Source: Glaciihabitans sp. INWT7
GTDB lineage: Bacteria; Actinomycetota; Actinomycetes; Actinomycetales; Microbacteriaceae
Length of the DNA: 64,000 nucleotides
Reading direction: 5' to 3'
NCBI RefSeq assembly: GCF_014217685.1
Contig: NZ_CP043653.1
Location: forward strand, 1,616,419-1,680,418
A model generated the notes under the pieces. That model had not been told where the DNA came from, ran no database searches, and saw only the letters and a program-made list of their open reading frames with translations. Positions 42,169-53,127 of this stretch are shown here, piece after piece (the stretch's first letter is position 1; every line of letters starts with the position of its first letter). A program made the translations under genes and the position numbers.

Positions 42169-42981
42169 CTAGCTAAGCGTACCGGTCGCGAGGTGCGCGG
42201 CCGTCGCCGCGACGGCGGACACCCCGCCATCGGCGAGAGCCTTCACCAGGGCGGAACCGACGATGGCGCCATCCGCGTACTGGATCACCTCACGCACCTG
42301 CTCCGGGGAGGAGATGCCGAGACCGACGCAGGTGGAGGTCGCCCCCGCGTCGCGGAGGCGGGCGACGAGGGTCTTCGCCGCGACATCCACATCGCTTCGA
42401 GCACCGGTGATCCCCATCGTCGAGACGGCGTAGACGAAGCCCCTGCTGCGCTCGACGGCCTGCTCGAGCCTGGTCTCGGTGGACGAGGGAGCGGCGAGGA
42501 ACACCCGGTCGAGCCCGGTGCGACTGGATGCTGCCAGCCAGTCGCGCGCTTCGTCGGGAATCAGGTCCGGGGTGATCAGCCCGGCACCACCGGCGGCGAC
42601 GAGGTCGTCGGCGAACCGTTCGACGCCGTACTGCACCACGGGGTTCCAGTACGTCATCAGGAGCACCGGAACGTTCGTGCGGGCCGTGATCTCCGCGATC
42701 GCTTCGAATCCGTGGCGCAGCTTGAAACCGGAATTGATGGCAGTGAGGGTAGCGGCCTGGATGACCGGGCCATCCATCACCGGATCGGAGTACGGCAGGC
42801 CGAGCTCGATCACGTCGACGCCGTTCTCGGCAAGGGCGACGGCGGCCTCGATGCTGGTGCGCAGGTCGGGGAATCCCACAGGGAGGTACCCCACCAGTGC
42901 GCCGCTACCGGCCGCCTTTCGCGCGGCGATGACCGCTTCGACCGTACTCAGGCCGGCGCTGCTCGCAGTCGCGGTGCTCAC
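42169..42981 (-). CDS. trpA: Tryptophan synthase alpha chain
   Basis: 270 aa. Cleaves indole-3-glycerol phosphate to indole and glyceraldehyde 3-phosphate. Active-site glutamate and aspartate lie in [19 protein letters not shown]; the phosphate site [10 protein letters not shown] is present. GTG start overlaps the trpB stop by 4 nt, as usual for this channelled complex. Confidence 0.97.
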   Translation of the reverse strand: MSTATASSAGLSTVEAVIAARKAAGSGALVGYLPVGFPDLRTSIEAAVALAENGVDVIELGLPYSDPVMDGPVIQAATLTAINSGFKLRHGFEAIAEITARTNVPVLLMTYWNPVVQYGVERFADDLVAAGGAGLITPDLIPDEARDWLAASSRTGLDRVFLAAPSSTETRLEQAVERSRGFVYAVSTMGITGARSDVDVAAKTLVARLRDAGATSTCVGLGISSPEQVREVIQYADGAIVGSALVKALADGGVSAVAATAAHLATGTLS

Positions 42982-44240
42982 GCGTTATCCCCGGTCGAGC
43001 CGGCCTGCATGGCGAGCTCCCCCACGGCCTCGGCCGTGAGGGCCTCGGTGTCGAGGATGTCGAAGTACTTGCCGGCCGTCTCCATGTCTTTGTCCCCGCG
43101 ACCACTGAGGTTCACCAAAATGGTCGCGTCCGGGCCGAGCTCGAGCCCGAGCTTGATCGTGCCGGCGAGGGCATGCGCCGACTCGATGGCCGGGATGATC
43201 CCCTCGGTCATCGAGAGTAGCCGCATGGCAGACATCGCCTCGTCATCGGTGATCGGCAGGTAGGACGCGCGCCCGATGTCGTTGAGCCAGGAGTGTTCCG
43301 GGCCGACGCCCGGGTAGTCGAGGCCGGCGGAGATCGAATGGGATTCCACGGTCTGGCCGTCTTCGTCCTGCAGGAGATAGGTGCGGGTGCCGTGCAGCAC
43401 GCCGGGGCGACCGCGGGTGATAGTTGCGGCATGGCGTTCGGTGAGGTGGCCCTCTCCGGCGGCCTCGTAGCCGTAGAGCGCGACACCGGGGTCGTCGAGG
43501 AAGGCGTGGAAGATCCCCATCGCGTTGGACCCCCCGCCGACGCAGGCGGTGACGGCATCCGGAAGCGCGCCGGTGAGCTCGAGCACCTGGGCCCTGGCCT
43601 CCTCGCCGATGATCTTGTGGAAATCGCGCACCATCACGGGAAAGGGATGCGGCCCCGCGACGGTACCGAGCAGGTAGTGGGTGTTGTCCACGTTGGCGAC
43701 CCAGTCGCGCAGTGCCTCGTTGATGGCGTCTTTGAGCGTTCGGGAACCTGCGGTCACGGGGATGACCTCGGCGCCGAGAAGGCGCATCCGTGCCACATTG
43801 AGCGCCTGGCGCTCGGTGTCGACCTCACCCATGTAGACGACGCAGTCCATGCCGAACAGCGCGGCGGCCGTGGCGGTCGCCACCCCGTGCTGGCCGGCGC
43901 CGGTCTCCGCGATCAGGCGGGTCTTTCCGAGTCGACGCGCGAGCAGAGCCTGCCCGAGCACGTTGTTGATCTTGTGCGAGCCGGTGTGGTTGAGATCCTC
44001 GCGCTTGAGGATGATGCGCGCACCGCCCGCATGGGCCCCGAACCGGGGAGCCTCGGTGATGATCGAGGGGCGACCGGTGTAGGTGCGGTGAAGCTCGGCG
44101 AGCTCCTCCTGGAACAACGGATCGGTCTTGGCCGCCGTGTAGGCGGCATCCAACTCGTCGAGGGCCGCGATGAGCGATTCCGGGACGAAACGTCCGCCAT
44201 ACTCGCCGAAATACGGGCCGAGTTCATCACGCAGTGCCAT
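42978..44240 (-). CDS. trpB: Tryptophan synthase beta chain
   Basis: 420 aa PLP enzyme joining indole and serine to tryptophan. The PLP lysine is in [11 protein letters not shown], the phosphate-binding loop is GGGSNAMG. An ATG at 44240 is preceded by AAGGG. 27 nt after trpC. Confidence 0.98.
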   Translation of the reverse strand: MALRDELGPYFGEYGGRFVPESLIAALDELDAAYTAAKTDPLFQEELAELHRTYTGRPSIITEAPRFGAHAGGARIILKREDLNHTGSHKINNVLGQALLARRLGKTRLIAETGAGQHGVATATAAALFGMDCVVYMGEVDTERQALNVARMRLLGAEVIPVTAGSRTLKDAINEALRDWVANVDNTHYLLGTVAGPHPFPVMVRDFHKIIGEEARAQVLELTGALPDAVTACVGGGSNAMGIFHAFLDDPGVALYGYEAAGEGHLTERHAATITRGRPGVLHGTRTYLLQDEDGQTVESHSISAGLDYPGVGPEHSWLNDIGRASYLPITDDEAMSAMRLLSMTEGIIPAIESAHALAGTIKLGLELGPDATILVNLSGRGDKDMETAGKYFDILDTEALTAEAVGELAMQAGSTGDNA

Positions 44241-44267
44241 GGATCTACAACCCTTGCTCGAGATTGA

Positions 44268-45038
44268 CTAGTTACCGAGGAATTCTGCCAGTGTTCGCAC
44301 CGGATCTCCTGTGACCAGCGCCTCGCCCACCAGCACGACGTCCGCCCCGGCTTCCCGGTAGTGCGCGACATCCGCCGCAGACTTCACGGCGGACTCCGCG
44401 ACCCGGATCACGCCGGAGGGGATCTGCCCGGCGAGCGTGCCGAAGAGGTTCTGGTCGAGCTCGAAGGTGGAGAGGTCTCTGGCGTTGACCCCGACGAGGC
44501 CGGCACCGATGTCGAGGGCCCGGGACACCTCGTCGGCGCTGTGGGTCTCCACCAACACCGCCATGCCGAGTTGGCGGGTGAGTTCGAAGAGTTCGGTGAG
44601 TGTCGCCTGGTCGAGTGCCGCGACGATCAGCAGCACCAGGTCCGCCCCCGCCGCGCGGGCTTCGAACACCTGATAGGGCTCGGCGATGAAATCCTTGCGA
44701 AGCACGGGCACCGTCACCGCTGCCCGCACCGCTTCGAGATCGGCGAGGGATCCACCGAACTTGCGCCCCTCAGTGAGAACGCTGATCGCGCTGGCGCCCC
44801 CGGTCTCATAGGACACGGCGAGTGCAGCCGGGTCGGGGATGTCCGCGAGAGAACCACGAGACGGGCTTGCCCGCTTCACCTCGGCGATGATGCGCACGCG
44901 AGACGCCGGGGCGAGCGCCGCGAGGGCGTCGATCGCCGCCGGGCGGGCGAGGGCTGCGGCTTCGACTTCGGCGAGGGTGCGCAGGGCACGGCGCTCCGAA
45001 GCATCCTGGATGGCCCCGGAAACGAGATCGGCGAGCAC
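44268..45038 (-). CDS. trpC: Indole-3-glycerol-phosphate synthase
   Basis: 256 aa TIM barrel. Catalytic IIAEVKRASPSRG near residue 50, LRKDFI with its lysine, and GVNARDL are present. Not fused to TrpF; in actinobacteria PriA/HisA normally does that step. GTG start at 45038, 5 nt after the small membrane protein gene. Confidence 0.97.
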   Translation of the reverse strand: MLADLVSGAIQDASERRALRTLAEVEAAALARPAAIDALAALAPASRVRIIAEVKRASPSRGSLADIPDPAALAVSYETGGASAISVLTEGRKFGGSLADLEAVRAAVTVPVLRKDFIAEPYQVFEARAAGADLVLLIVAALDQATLTELFELTRQLGMAVLVETHSADEVSRALDIGAGLVGVNARDLSTFELDQNLFGTLAGQIPSGVIRVAESAVKSAADVAHYREAGADVVLVGEALVTGDPVRTLAEFLGN

Positions 45039-45043
45039 CTGAG

Positions 45044-45274
45044 TCAGTGGCCCTTCGGGGTGTACTTCGCGCCGTAGACGCCGTAACCCATGCGCTTCAT
45101 CACGAAACCGACGATGATGCCGACGAGGAGCAGCCCGACTGAGGCCCAGACCATGAACTGCACGTCGAAGAAGAACGCGATCGTGCCGATGCTGAACGCG
45201 ACAAGCATGATGATCACGGCAGTCCAGGCAGCCGGGGAATTGCCTTCGCCCGGCTCGGGGAATTCGTCGCTCAC
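45044..45274 (-). CDS. Small HGxxPAAW-type membrane protein
   Basis: 76 aa with two hydrophobic helices (about residues 18-36 and 40-60). EGNSPAAWTAV near the N terminus is a variant of the HGNTPAAWTAV motif of a small actinobacterial family found in trp operons (DUF6704). Function unknown; here it lies between the Trp-associated membrane protein and trpC, 5 nt from the latter. Confidence 0.75.
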   Translation of the reverse strand: MSDEFPEPGEGNSPAAWTAVIIMLVAFSIGTIAFFFDVQFMVWASVGLLLVGIIVGFVMKRMGYGVYGAKYTPKGH

Positions 45275-45326
45275 AGGTCTCCTTCGTGGGTGTTCAGCAC
45301 ACAGTCTATCGCGAGGGGCGATGCCT

Positions 45327-45956
45327 CTACCGCGAGGTCGGGTCGCTTCCGCCGCTCAGCGTGTCCCAGTCCGAGACGGCGTGGGCAGCGGCATCCTCTG
45401 GCTCGGAATCGTCGCCGCCCGAGCCCGCTTCGGGATCCTCGAGAACGACGGGCTGGCGATACCGCCCGGATGAGCCGGGCCAGCGCCTGCCGGTCACCAG
45501 CACGACCACTCCGAGCACGGCTGTGAGGATGCCGACGGCGATGGCGATCACCGGATAGGCGGACTGCGACACCGCCGTGACGAGTGCGGCGATCGACTTC
45601 GAGCCGCCGACACCGGTGACCGCGGAGATGGCCGCCTCCGATGCGTGCACCGGATTCGACACCGCGAGGATCGCCGAGAGCGCGACCGTGAACCCGATGA
45701 CGACCTGGAGCACACCGAGCACGACCCGGAAGAGGGGGCCGGACATCGCGAGAGCTGCCACAAGGGCGAGGCTGGCGAGGGCGAGGGCGATGAGCGCCGG
45801 GGCCGCGACATCGCCGGTGACGCTGAGTACGGGATGCCCGGTTGCCGACTCGCGCAGAGTGAGCGAGAACCATTCACCGGTCCAGGTGAGCAGGGTGAGA
45901 CCGCTCAGCACGATCGCCGCGAGCAGCGTGACGTTCTTCAGCCGACGGGGTGACAT
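45327..45956 (-). CDS. Tryptophan-biosynthesis-associated membrane protein
   Basis: 209 aa, four hydrophobic segments, matching the TIGR02234 family named for its place beside trpE in actinobacteria. The C-terminal 45 residues are polar and acidic. Function unknown. It follows trpE by 3 nt. Confidence 0.8.
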   Translation of the reverse strand: MSPRRLKNVTLLAAIVLSGLTLLTWTGEWFSLTLRESATGHPVLSVTGDVAAPALIALALASLALVAALAMSGPLFRVVLGVLQVVIGFTVALSAILAVSNPVHASEAAISAVTGVGGSKSIAALVTAVSQSAYPVIAIAVGILTAVLGVVVLVTGRRWPGSSGRYRQPVVLEDPEAGSGGDDSEPEDAAAHAVSDWDTLSGGSDPTSR

Positions 45957-45959
45957 GGC

Positions 45960-47495
45960 CTACTGCACTCGCCGCATCGCGTTGGCGATGGCGACCGCCC
46001 GGAGCGGAGCGGCAGCCTTGTTCTGCGATTCGAGGTATTCGCTCTCTGGATCCGAATCCGCGACGAGGCCGGCGCCGGCCTGTACCCGCGCGATCCCTCC
46101 CGAAATCGTGGTGGTGCGGATCGCAATGGCGAGATCGAGATCCCCCGCGAAACCGAAATACCCGACCACTCCCCCGTACAGGCCGCGCTGGGCGACCTCG
46201 AGCTCGTCGATGATCTCCAGCGCCCGCGGCTTCGGCGCACCGGAGAGGGTACCGGCCGGGAAGGTCGCGCGGAACACATCGATCGAATTGGCCGTCGACC
46301 TCAGGTCGCCCTCGACGGAGGAGACGAGATGCATGATGTGACTGAAACGCTCCACCTGCATGAATTCGCTCACCTCGACGGTGCCCGGGATGCAGACCTT
46401 GAGCAGATCATTGCGGGCGAGGTCGACGAGCATCAGGTGCTCCGCCCGTTCCTTCGGGTCGGCGAGCAGTTCGTCCGCGAGGGCGAGATCCTCTTCCGGT
46501 CCGATCCCCCGCGGGCGGGATCCGGCGATGGGGTGCATGTACACCCGCGAGTTCTCCACCTTCACGAGCGCCTCCGGGGAGGATCCCACGATGGAATACG
46601 GCTCGCCCTCCGCCGTCACCAGGGACAGCAGGTACATGTAGGGGCTCGGGTTGAGGGTGCGCAGCACCCGGTAGACGTCGATCGGGTCGGCGGTGATCTC
46701 GTGGTCGAAGCGCTGGGAGATCACGACCTGGAAGACATCACCGTCGCGGATGAATTGCTTCGACTTCTCGATCGCCTCATGGAAGATCGGGGCCTCGATG
46801 CGCGGCACGGCCGCCGCCGGCGTCGACAGGTCGACCTCTGCGAGCCAGGCCTCCGCGGGCTGCGCTATGCCGGCCTGCATCCGATCGAGCCGGGACTGGG
46901 CGGCGGACCACAGCTCCTCGGTGGCATCCACCCCGTCGTTGAGCACCGTTGCGATGAGCAGCACCGTTCCGGTGCGGTGATCGACGACCACGAGCTCTGA
47001 CACGAAGCTCAGTGCCTGCCCGGGGAAATCGAAATCGGCCGGGGGACGGTTGGGCAGTCGCTCGATCTGGCGGATCGCCTCCCAGCCGATGAAGCCGACG
47101 AGACCACCAGTGAGGGGAGGATGACCGGGAACGTGAGGGGTGCCCCAGCGTTCGTAGAGATGTGCGAGAGCCGCGAGCGGGCCCGTCGGACATTCGCTGC
47201 CGAGCGCGCGCTCGGCGGACAGCCCATAGTCGAGCCAGACCGCGACATCCGCCCCGGACTCATCGACGGACTGGGTGAGCACCCCGAAACTGGACACCCC
47301 GATGAAGGAGAACCGCGACCAGATGCCGCCCTGCTCGGCCGATTCGAGCAGGAAGCTGCCCGGTTCGCCCTTCGCGAGTTTGCGGTAGATGCCCACCGGA
47401 GTCTCGCCGTCGGCGAAGAGCTCGCGGATCACCGGCACGACACGATGGCCGTCGAGCAGCGATTCGAACTGTTCGCGGCTGGTGGTTTCACTCAT
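45960..47495 (-). CDS. trpE: Anthranilate synthase component I
   Basis: 511 aa. Converts chorismate to anthranilate with ammonia from TrpG (not in the window). Chorismate-binding motifs [31 protein letters not shown] and IRT are present, as is the N-terminal feedback-site region ([10 protein letters not shown]). ATG 47495 overlaps the hisI stop by 8 nt, joining the his and trp genes in one operon, so there is no room for a trp leader. Confidence 0.96.
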   Translation of the reverse strand: MSETTSREQFESLLDGHRVVPVIRELFADGETPVGIYRKLAKGEPGSFLLESAEQGGIWSRFSFIGVSSFGVLTQSVDESGADVAVWLDYGLSAERALGSECPTGPLAALAHLYERWGTPHVPGHPPLTGGLVGFIGWEAIRQIERLPNRPPADFDFPGQALSFVSELVVVDHRTGTVLLIATVLNDGVDATEELWSAAQSRLDRMQAGIAQPAEAWLAEVDLSTPAAAVPRIEAPIFHEAIEKSKQFIRDGDVFQVVISQRFDHEITADPIDVYRVLRTLNPSPYMYLLSLVTAEGEPYSIVGSSPEALVKVENSRVYMHPIAGSRPRGIGPEEDLALADELLADPKERAEHLMLVDLARNDLLKVCIPGTVEVSEFMQVERFSHIMHLVSSVEGDLRSTANSIDVFRATFPAGTLSGAPKPRALEIIDELEVAQRGLYGGVVGYFGFAGDLDLAIAIRTTTISGGIARVQAGAGLVADSDPESEYLESQNKAAAPLRAVAIANAMRRVQ

Positions 47496-47910
47496 GCGCA
47501 GTACCTTCCGTCGCCTCGAGCACCACCGGGTCGAGGGGGTCCACATCGAAGCAGGCGTGCGCCCCCGTGTGGCAGGCGGCTCCGACCTGCTCCACCTGCA
47601 CGAGCAGGGTGTCGGAGTCACAGTCGAGTGCGGCACCCCGCACGTACTGGCGGTGACCGGAGGTGTCCCCCTTGCGCCAATACTCCCGGCGCGAACGGGA
47701 CCAGAAGGTCACACGCCCCTCGGTCAGCGTGCGGCGCAGCGCCTCCGCATCCATGTAGCCGAGCATGAGCACCTCGCGGCTGTCCCATTGCTGGATGATC
47801 GCGGGCAGAAGGCCGTCGCTGTCGAAACTCGCCCGGGCGAGCACGGCGTCGATCGAGGGGTCGAGAGGTGCAGTTCCGCTCGGTGCGGTGTCGATCTGTG
47901 GGGTGTCCAT
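47488..47910 (-). CDS. hisI: Phosphoribosyl-AMP cyclohydrolase
   Basis: 140 aa. Third step of histidine synthesis. Metal-binding CDSD and [10 protein letters not shown] motifs are present, and [17 protein letters not shown] is the family signature. Single-domain form, with HisE encoded separately. Five nt after hisF; start ATG 47910. Confidence 0.96.
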   Translation of the reverse strand: MDTPQIDTAPSGTAPLDPSIDAVLARASFDSDGLLPAIIQQWDSREVLMLGYMDAEALRRTLTEGRVTFWSRSRREYWRKGDTSGHRQYVRGAALDCDSDTLLVQVEQVGAACHTGAHACFDVDPLDPVVLEATEGTAHE

Positions 47911-47915
47911 CGCGC

Positions 47916-48680
47916 TCAATTCCTCACCAGGATGCCGGCCTCGGCGAGTCCCTGTTTCACGTCGCCGACGGTCAATTCTCCGTTGTGGAAGACGGATGCT
48001 GCGAGCACGGCATCCGCGCCGGCCACGATCGCGGGCGCGAAGTGTTCGATCGACCCGGCTCCTCCGCTGGCGATCACGGGCACCCGGCTGATCTCCCGCA
48101 TGGCGGCGATCAGCGGCAGGTCGAAACCGTTCTTGGTGCCGTCCGCGTCGATGGAGTTCACCAGCAGCTCCCCGGCGCCCCGTTCGATCGCCTCGATCGC
48201 CCAGGCGAGCGCATCGATGTCGGTCTCGGTGCGGCCACCGTGAGTGGTGACCACCCATCCGCTCGCCCCGCGAGTGGACCTCTTCACGTCGAGGGACAGA
48301 ACAAGGGCCTGGGCCCCGAAGCGATCGGCGATCTCGCCGAGGAGGGCAGGACGGGCGATCGCGGCGCTGTTCACGCCGATCTTGTCCGCCCCATGGCCCT
48401 GAAGGCGGGCGACATCCTCGACGGTCCGCACACCGCCGCCGACGGTGAGCGGGATGAACACCTGCTCTGCAGTCGCTTGCACCACGTCGTACATCGTGGC
48501 GCGATCATCGACGGTGGCCGTGACGTCGAGAAAGGTGATCTCGTCCGCACCCTGCTCGTAGTAGCGGCGCGCGAGCTCCACGGGATCCCCCGCGTCACGC
48601 AGATCGAGGAAGTTGACGCCCTTGACCACCCGGCCGGCCGCGACGTCCAGGCACGGGATCACACGCACCGCGACAGGCAC
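47916..48680 (-). CDS. hisF: Imidazole glycerol phosphate synthase subunit HisF
   Basis: 254 aa TIM barrel, cyclase half of the HisHF complex. Catalytic aspartates in [15 protein letters not shown] and NSIDADGTK. The HisH partner is not in this window. GTG start 2 nt after hisG. Confidence 0.97.
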   Translation of the reverse strand: MPVAVRVIPCLDVAAGRVVKGVNFLDLRDAGDPVELARRYYEQGADEITFLDVTATVDDRATMYDVVQATAEQVFIPLTVGGGVRTVEDVARLQGHGADKIGVNSAAIARPALLGEIADRFGAQALVLSLDVKRSTRGASGWVVTTHGGRTETDIDALAWAIEAIERGAGELLVNSIDADGTKNGFDLPLIAAMREISRVPVIASGGAGSIEHFAPAIVAGADAVLAASVFHNGELTVGDVKQGLAEAGILVRN

Positions 48681-48682
48681 GG

Positions 48683-49522
48683 TCAGATCCGCGCCGCGTG
48701 AATCGGGCCGACCAGGATGGCACGGGCACCGAGTTCGTAGAGTCGATCCATGACCTGGTTGGTGTCCTCCTTCGGCACCATCACTCGCACGGCCACCCAG
48801 TCGCTGTCTCGCAAGGGCGAGACCGTCGGCGACTCGAGTCCCGGGGTGATGGCCGAGGCCGCCTCGATCAGCCCGATCGGAAGGTCGTAGTCCATGAGCA
48901 CATACTGGCGGGCGACGAGCACGCCCTGGAGACGGCGTTGGAGTGTGGTGATTCCCGGCAGGCCGGTCTTCGCGCTGATCAGAACTGCCGAGGATTCGAG
49001 GATGACCGGGCCGAAGATCTCGAGGCCCTGGGCGCGCAGTGTCGATCCGGTCGAGACGACGTCGGCCACGGCATCCGCCACCCCGAGCTTCACGGCAGAT
49101 TCGACCGCGCCATCGAGTTTGACGAGCTCGGCAGTCACTCCGTTCCGGGCGAGGAAATCGCCCACGAGACCGGGATAGCTCGTTGCGACACGGACTCCCT
49201 CCAGGTGCTCGAGGGTCGAGAAGGCACCGGCCGGGCCGGCGAAACGGAACGTGGAGGCCCCGAAGTCGAGACTGGCGATCTCGACGGCGGTCGACCCGGA
49301 GTCGAGAAGCAGGTCGCGCCCGGTGATCCCGACATCGAGTGCGCCGGATCCGACGTAGGTGGCGATGTCACGGGGACGCAGGAAGAAGAACTCCACGTCG
49401 TTCCGGGGGTCGGACAGGTTGAGCGCGCGCGGATCGCGACGGCCGGCGTATCCGGCCTCGGACAGCATCTCGGCGGCGGTCTCGCTCAGGGAACCCTTGT
49501 TGGGCACTGCGATTCGCAACAT
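48683..49522 (-). CDS. hisG: ATP phosphoribosyltransferase
   Basis: 279 aa, the long form with the C-terminal regulatory domain that senses histidine. First step of histidine synthesis. Starts [14 protein letters not shown]; the PRPP loop region [18 protein letters not shown] is present. ATG 49522 gives the normal family length. 44 nt after hisE. Confidence 0.97.
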   Translation of the reverse strand: MLRIAVPNKGSLSETAAEMLSEAGYAGRRDPRALNLSDPRNDVEFFFLRPRDIATYVGSGALDVGITGRDLLLDSGSTAVEIASLDFGASTFRFAGPAGAFSTLEHLEGVRVATSYPGLVGDFLARNGVTAELVKLDGAVESAVKLGVADAVADVVSTGSTLRAQGLEIFGPVILESSAVLISAKTGLPGITTLQRRLQGVLVARQYVLMDYDLPIGLIEAASAITPGLESPTVSPLRDSDWVAVRVMVPKEDTNQVMDRLYELGARAILVGPIHAARI

Positions 49523-49566
49523 GGTGGTCTCTTCAGGTGAGGGTGACGGTGGACGGAGGGCAGGAC

Positions 49567-49830
49567 TCACAGATGTCGGTAGACATCCGCCGTGGTCAGG
49601 CCCTTCGAGATCATGAGCACCTGAAGGTGATAGATCAGCTGGGAGATCTCCTCCGCCGTCTCGTCGAGAGACTGGAATTCCGCCGCCATCCACACCTCGG
49701 CGGCTTCTTCGACGATCTTCTTACCGATGGCGTGCACTCCGGCATCGAGTTCGGCAACGGTGCCAGAACCCTCGGGGCGCGACACCGACTTCTCGCTGAG
49801 CTCAGCAAACAGGTCGTCGAACGATTTCAC
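49567..49830 (-). CDS. hisE: Phosphoribosyl-ATP diphosphatase
   Basis: 87 aa. Second step of histidine synthesis; the EEAAEVWMA helix carries metal-binding glutamates. GTG 49830 lies 10 nt after the molybdoenzyme stop. No Shine-Dalgarno precedes it, but TAGCCT ends 7 nt upstream and contains the TAG stop of that gene, so hisE may have its own leaderless promoter besides read-through from upstream. Confidence 0.94.
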   Translation of the reverse strand: MKSFDDLFAELSEKSVSRPEGSGTVAELDAGVHAIGKKIVEEAAEVWMAAEFQSLDETAEEISQLIYHLQVLMISKGLTTADVYRHL

Positions 49831-49837
49831 ACCTGCA

Positions 49838-49843
49838 AGGCTA
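49838..49843 (-). promoter_or_regulatory. putative -10 box of hisE overlapping an upstream stop codon
   Basis: TAGCCT on the minus strand, 7 nt before the hisE GTG. Its first three bases are the stop codon of the molybdopterin oxidoreductase gene. Confidence 0.45.
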
Positions 49844-52162
49844 CCGGGTGCTGGCGGATGCCACGGGCTCGAGCCGCACGATGACCGCCTTCGACACCGG
49901 GGTGTTGCTGCCGATCGCCGCGCTGGCCAGGGGCACCAGCACGTTGGCCTCGGGAAAGTACGCGGCGGCACAGCCCTTCGCCGTCGGGTAGGACACCACC
50001 CGGTAGTTGCGAAGATACCGGTCGGGCTCCCCCGGCCACTCGCTCGCGATGTCCACCCTCTGGCCGTCTTCGAGCCCGAGCTCCGTGAGGTCTTCCGGGT
50101 TGACGAACACGACGTCCCGGCCGTTCTTGATGCCGCGGTAGCGGTCGTTCAGGCTGTAGATCGTCGTATTGAACTGGTCATGCGAGCGGAGGGTCTGCAG
50201 GATGAGCCGGCCTTCCGGGCGCTCGAGCGGCTCGAGTTCGTTGACCGTGATCATGGCCTTGCCGGTCTCGGTGTCGAAACTGCGGGTGTCCCGCGGCCCG
50301 TTCGGCAGGATGAATCCGCTCGAGCGACGCACTTTCTCATTGAAGTCCTCGAAGCCCGGCACGACCCGCGAGATGTGCTCGCGGATGCGGTCGTAATCGG
50401 CCTCCAGCCCATTCCAGTCGATCGGCCCGGAGTCGCCGAGCACGGCGGTCGCCAGTCGGGTGACGATCGACACCTCGGAAAGCAGGCCCGGCGCGACAGG
50501 AGGCACGCTCCCGTGGGTGGCGTGCACCGCGCACACCGTGTCTTCGACGGAGAGGAATTGCGGGCCTGACTTCTGCAGGTCGAACTCGGTGCGGCCGAGG
50601 GTCGGCAGGATCAACGCCTCCGACCCGATCACCGCGTGGGACCGGTTGAGTTTGGTCGACACCTGCACCGTGAGATCGCACCCCCGCATCGCGGCTTCGG
50701 TCGCCTCGGTGTCGGACAGTGCGGCGACGAAGTTGCCTCCGAGGGCGAAGAAGACCGAGACTTCGCCCTTCTGCATCGCGGCGATCGACTTCAGGGCATC
50801 CATGCCGTGCGGCCGCGGGGGTGAGAATCCGAACTCCGCCTCGATCGCATCGAGGAATGGAGGCTTCATCTGCTCCCAGATGCCCATGGTGCGGTCGCCC
50901 TGCACATTGCTGTGTCCGCGGATCGGGGAGGCCCCGGCACCCGGTTTGCCGATGTTGCCCCGCAGCAGAAGGAGGTTGATGATCTCCTTGAGCGTGGCGA
51001 CGGAGTTGCGGTGCTGGGTGAGCCCCATCGCCCAGGAGATGATCACCCGGTCGGAGGAGAGATAGCGGTCGGCCAGTTCATCGATCTCTGCGGCGTCCAG
51101 TCCGGTCGCCGCGAGAACCTCCGCCTCATCGAGATCCGCAAGGTGCGCGGTGAATTCCGCCAGGCCGGAGCTGTGCTTCTCGAGGAAGTCGTGATCGAGC
51201 ACGGTGCCGGGCTTCGCCGCCTCGGCGTCGAGCACGCGCTTGGACAGCGCCTGAAGCAGCGCCATGTCCCCTCCCGATCGGATCTGCAGGAATTGGTCGG
51301 CGAGAGTGGTGCCCCGACCCACGATTCCGCGCACCTTCTGCGGGTTCTTGTAGCGCATCAGCCCGGCCTCTGGCAGCGGGTTCACCGCCACGATCTTCGC
51401 GCCGTTCTTCTTCGCATCCTCGAGAGCGGTGAGCATCCGCGGATGATTCGTGCCCGGGTTCTGGCCGAGGATGATGATCAGGTCGGCCCGTTCGAAATCG
51501 TCGTAGGCGATCGTGGACTTGCCCACCCCGATCACCTCGCCGAGGGCCAGGCTCGTCGACTCGTGACACATGTTCGAGCAGTCCGGCAGATTATTGGTTC
51601 CGTAGGCACGCGCGAAGAGCTGGTAGACGAAAGCCGTCTCGTTGGCGGTGCGCCCGCTCGTGTAGAACACGGCCTTGTCCGGCGAATCGAGTGCGCGCAA
51701 CCGCTCGCCGAGCAGGGAGAACGCCTTCTCCCACGAGATCGGCTCGTAGTGATCGGCTCCCGCCGGCTTGTAGACGGGCTCCGTGAGCCGCCCCTGCATC
51801 CCGAGCCAGTACTCCGATTTGGTCAGGAGGTCCGACACGGAGTTCTCGGCCCAGAAGCTGGTGGGAACGGTCACCGGCGTCGCCTCCCAGGTGACAGCGC
51901 GGGCGCCGTTCTCGCAGAACTCGAGAGTCTTGCGCTTGTCGGGATCCGGCCAGGCGCAACTCATGCAGTCGAACCCGTCTTTCTGGTTCATCGAGGTCAT
52001 GAGCTTCGCGGTGCGCGTGAGACCGAGCTGCACGATGGCGGGCTCCATCGAGTGGTAGATCGCCGGGAGCCCGACGGCCCAGTCCTCGGGAGGGGAGACC
52101 TCGAGATCCGGATAGTCGTGGCCCGGGTTCAGGGATTCCGTGGACTCTGGCTTCTTCGTCAT
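49841..52162 (-). CDS. FdhF/YdeP-family molybdopterin oxidoreductase
   Basis: 773 aa. Related to formate dehydrogenase alpha chains (YdeP/TIGR01701 branch). The N terminus has Cys66, Cys69 and Cys83 (CMSC then EFCENG), fewer than the four needed for a standard 4Fe-4S centre. Cys199-His200 in NMCHESTS aligns with the SeCys-His of FdhH as Mo ligand. [14 protein letters not shown] and the C-terminal molybdopterin-binding region are present. No Tat signal, so cytoplasmic. Whether it oxidises formate is not proven for this branch. Its ATG overlaps the fdhD stop (ATGA). Confidence 0.88.
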   Translation of the reverse strand: MTKKPESTESLNPGHDYPDLEVSPPEDWAVGLPAIYHSMEPAIVQLGLTRTAKLMTSMNQKDGFDCMSCAWPDPDKRKTLEFCENGARAVTWEATPVTVPTSFWAENSVSDLLTKSEYWLGMQGRLTEPVYKPAGADHYEPISWEKAFSLLGERLRALDSPDKAVFYTSGRTANETAFVYQLFARAYGTNNLPDCSNMCHESTSLALGEVIGVGKSTIAYDDFERADLIIILGQNPGTNHPRMLTALEDAKKNGAKIVAVNPLPEAGLMRYKNPQKVRGIVGRGTTLADQFLQIRSGGDMALLQALSKRVLDAEAAKPGTVLDHDFLEKHSSGLAEFTAHLADLDEAEVLAATGLDAAEIDELADRYLSSDRVIISWAMGLTQHRNSVATLKEIINLLLLRGNIGKPGAGASPIRGHSNVQGDRTMGIWEQMKPPFLDAIEAEFGFSPPRPHGMDALKSIAAMQKGEVSVFFALGGNFVAALSDTEATEAAMRGCDLTVQVSTKLNRSHAVIGSEALILPTLGRTEFDLQKSGPQFLSVEDTVCAVHATHGSVPPVAPGLLSEVSIVTRLATAVLGDSGPIDWNGLEADYDRIREHISRVVPGFEDFNEKVRRSSGFILPNGPRDTRSFDTETGKAMITVNELEPLERPEGRLILQTLRSHDQFNTTIYSLNDRYRGIKNGRDVVFVNPEDLTELGLEDGQRVDIASEWPGEPDRYLRNYRVVSYPTAKGCAAAYFPEANVLVPLASAAIGSNTPVSKAVIVRLEPVASASTR

Positions 52163-53031
52163 TTCGCTGCTACCGCCTCATCGAGCTTCGTGGCTGGAGT
52201 GTCTGTGCCGAGCCGGTGCTCGCCGCTGTACACGACCATGGATGGTCCGCGCAGGAAGCCGACGACAGTCATCCCCACCTCGCTCGCCAGTTCGACGGCG
52301 AGGGACGAGGGCGCAGAGACCGCGGCGAGCACCGGGATACCCGCCATCGACGCCTTCTGCGTGAGTTCGAAACTCGCTCGCCCGGAGACCATCAGCACCA
52401 TGCCACGCAACGGCAGGAGGTTCTGGGTGAGCGCCCAGCCCACCACCTTGTCGACCGCATTGTGCCGACCGACGTCTTCGCGCAGCACCAGCATCTCGCC
52501 GGTGGCGCCCTCGAACAGTGCGGCAGCATGAAGCCCCCCGGTCTTGTCGAAGACGTCTTGCCCGGCGCGCAGGCGGTCGGGGAAAGTCGCAAGCAATTCC
52601 GCATCCACCACGAGCGGGTCGTCGGCGACGGTGAACGCGGAGAGGGTCCTCACCGCATCGATGCTGGCCTTGCCGCACAGTCCACAGGAACTCGTGGTGT
52701 AGAAATTGCGTTCGAGGCTGGGGTCCGGCGCCGGTACGCCGGCGCCAAGCGTGACATCCAGCACGTTGTAGGTGTTCTCGCCGTCGACAGTCGCTCCCGC
52801 GCAATAGCGCGCCGCGGCGAAGTGGTCGCCGCTCGAGACGACCCCTTCGGAGACGAGGAATCCCGCCGCCAGGTCGAAGTCGTGGCCCGGCGTGCGCATG
52901 GTGATGGCGAGGGCCTTGCCTCCCACCCGGATCTCCAGCGGCTCCTCGACGGCGAGCACGTCTTCGCGCCGCACCGCCCCCTCTCCCAGCGTGATGCGGG
53001 TGACCCTTCGCCTGACCGTGATTCTGCCCAT
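52159..53031 (-). CDS. fdhD: Formate dehydrogenase accessory sulfurtransferase FdhD
   Basis: 290 aa. Delivers sulfur to the Mo cofactor of formate-dehydrogenase-type enzymes. Active-site CGLC in TTSSCGLCGKASID, plus REDVGRHNAVDKVVG. Coupled by 4-nt overlap to the oxidoreductase it should mature, which supports that enzyme needing a sulfurated Mo centre. Divergent from the MobA-type gene. Confidence 0.96.
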   Translation of the reverse strand: MGRITVRRRVTRITLGEGAVRREDVLAVEEPLEIRVGGKALAITMRTPGHDFDLAAGFLVSEGVVSSGDHFAAARYCAGATVDGENTYNVLDVTLGAGVPAPDPSLERNFYTTSSCGLCGKASIDAVRTLSAFTVADDPLVVDAELLATFPDRLRAGQDVFDKTGGLHAAALFEGATGEMLVLREDVGRHNAVDKVVGWALTQNLLPLRGMVLMVSGRASFELTQKASMAGIPVLAAVSAPSSLAVELASEVGMTVVGFLRGPSMVVYSGEHRLGTDTPATKLDEAVAAK

Positions 53032-53114
53032 ACTCTCGAGTATCCACCCGTCTCACGGAGGTGCTGTGATCCACACGCGAATTGCAGGTACCGACCGGGG
53101 CGGTGCCCGCGACC

Positions 53115-53120
53115 TAGAGT
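53115..53120 (+). promoter_or_regulatory. putative -10 box, leaderless mobA-type gene
   Basis: TAGAGT, 7 nt before the ATG at 53128. Confidence 0.45.
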
Positions 53121-53127
53121 TGAACGC

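Noticed and set aside
41110-43263. 717-codon open frame opposite lgt, trpA and the trpB end
   Set aside because: Spans three real genes on the other strand and has the same antisense composition.
47463-47476. CGAACTGTTCG as a LexA (SOS) box
   Set aside because: It lies inside trpE coding sequence and the half-sites are 1 nt apart rather than 4; no SOS box was found before uvrA or uvrB either.
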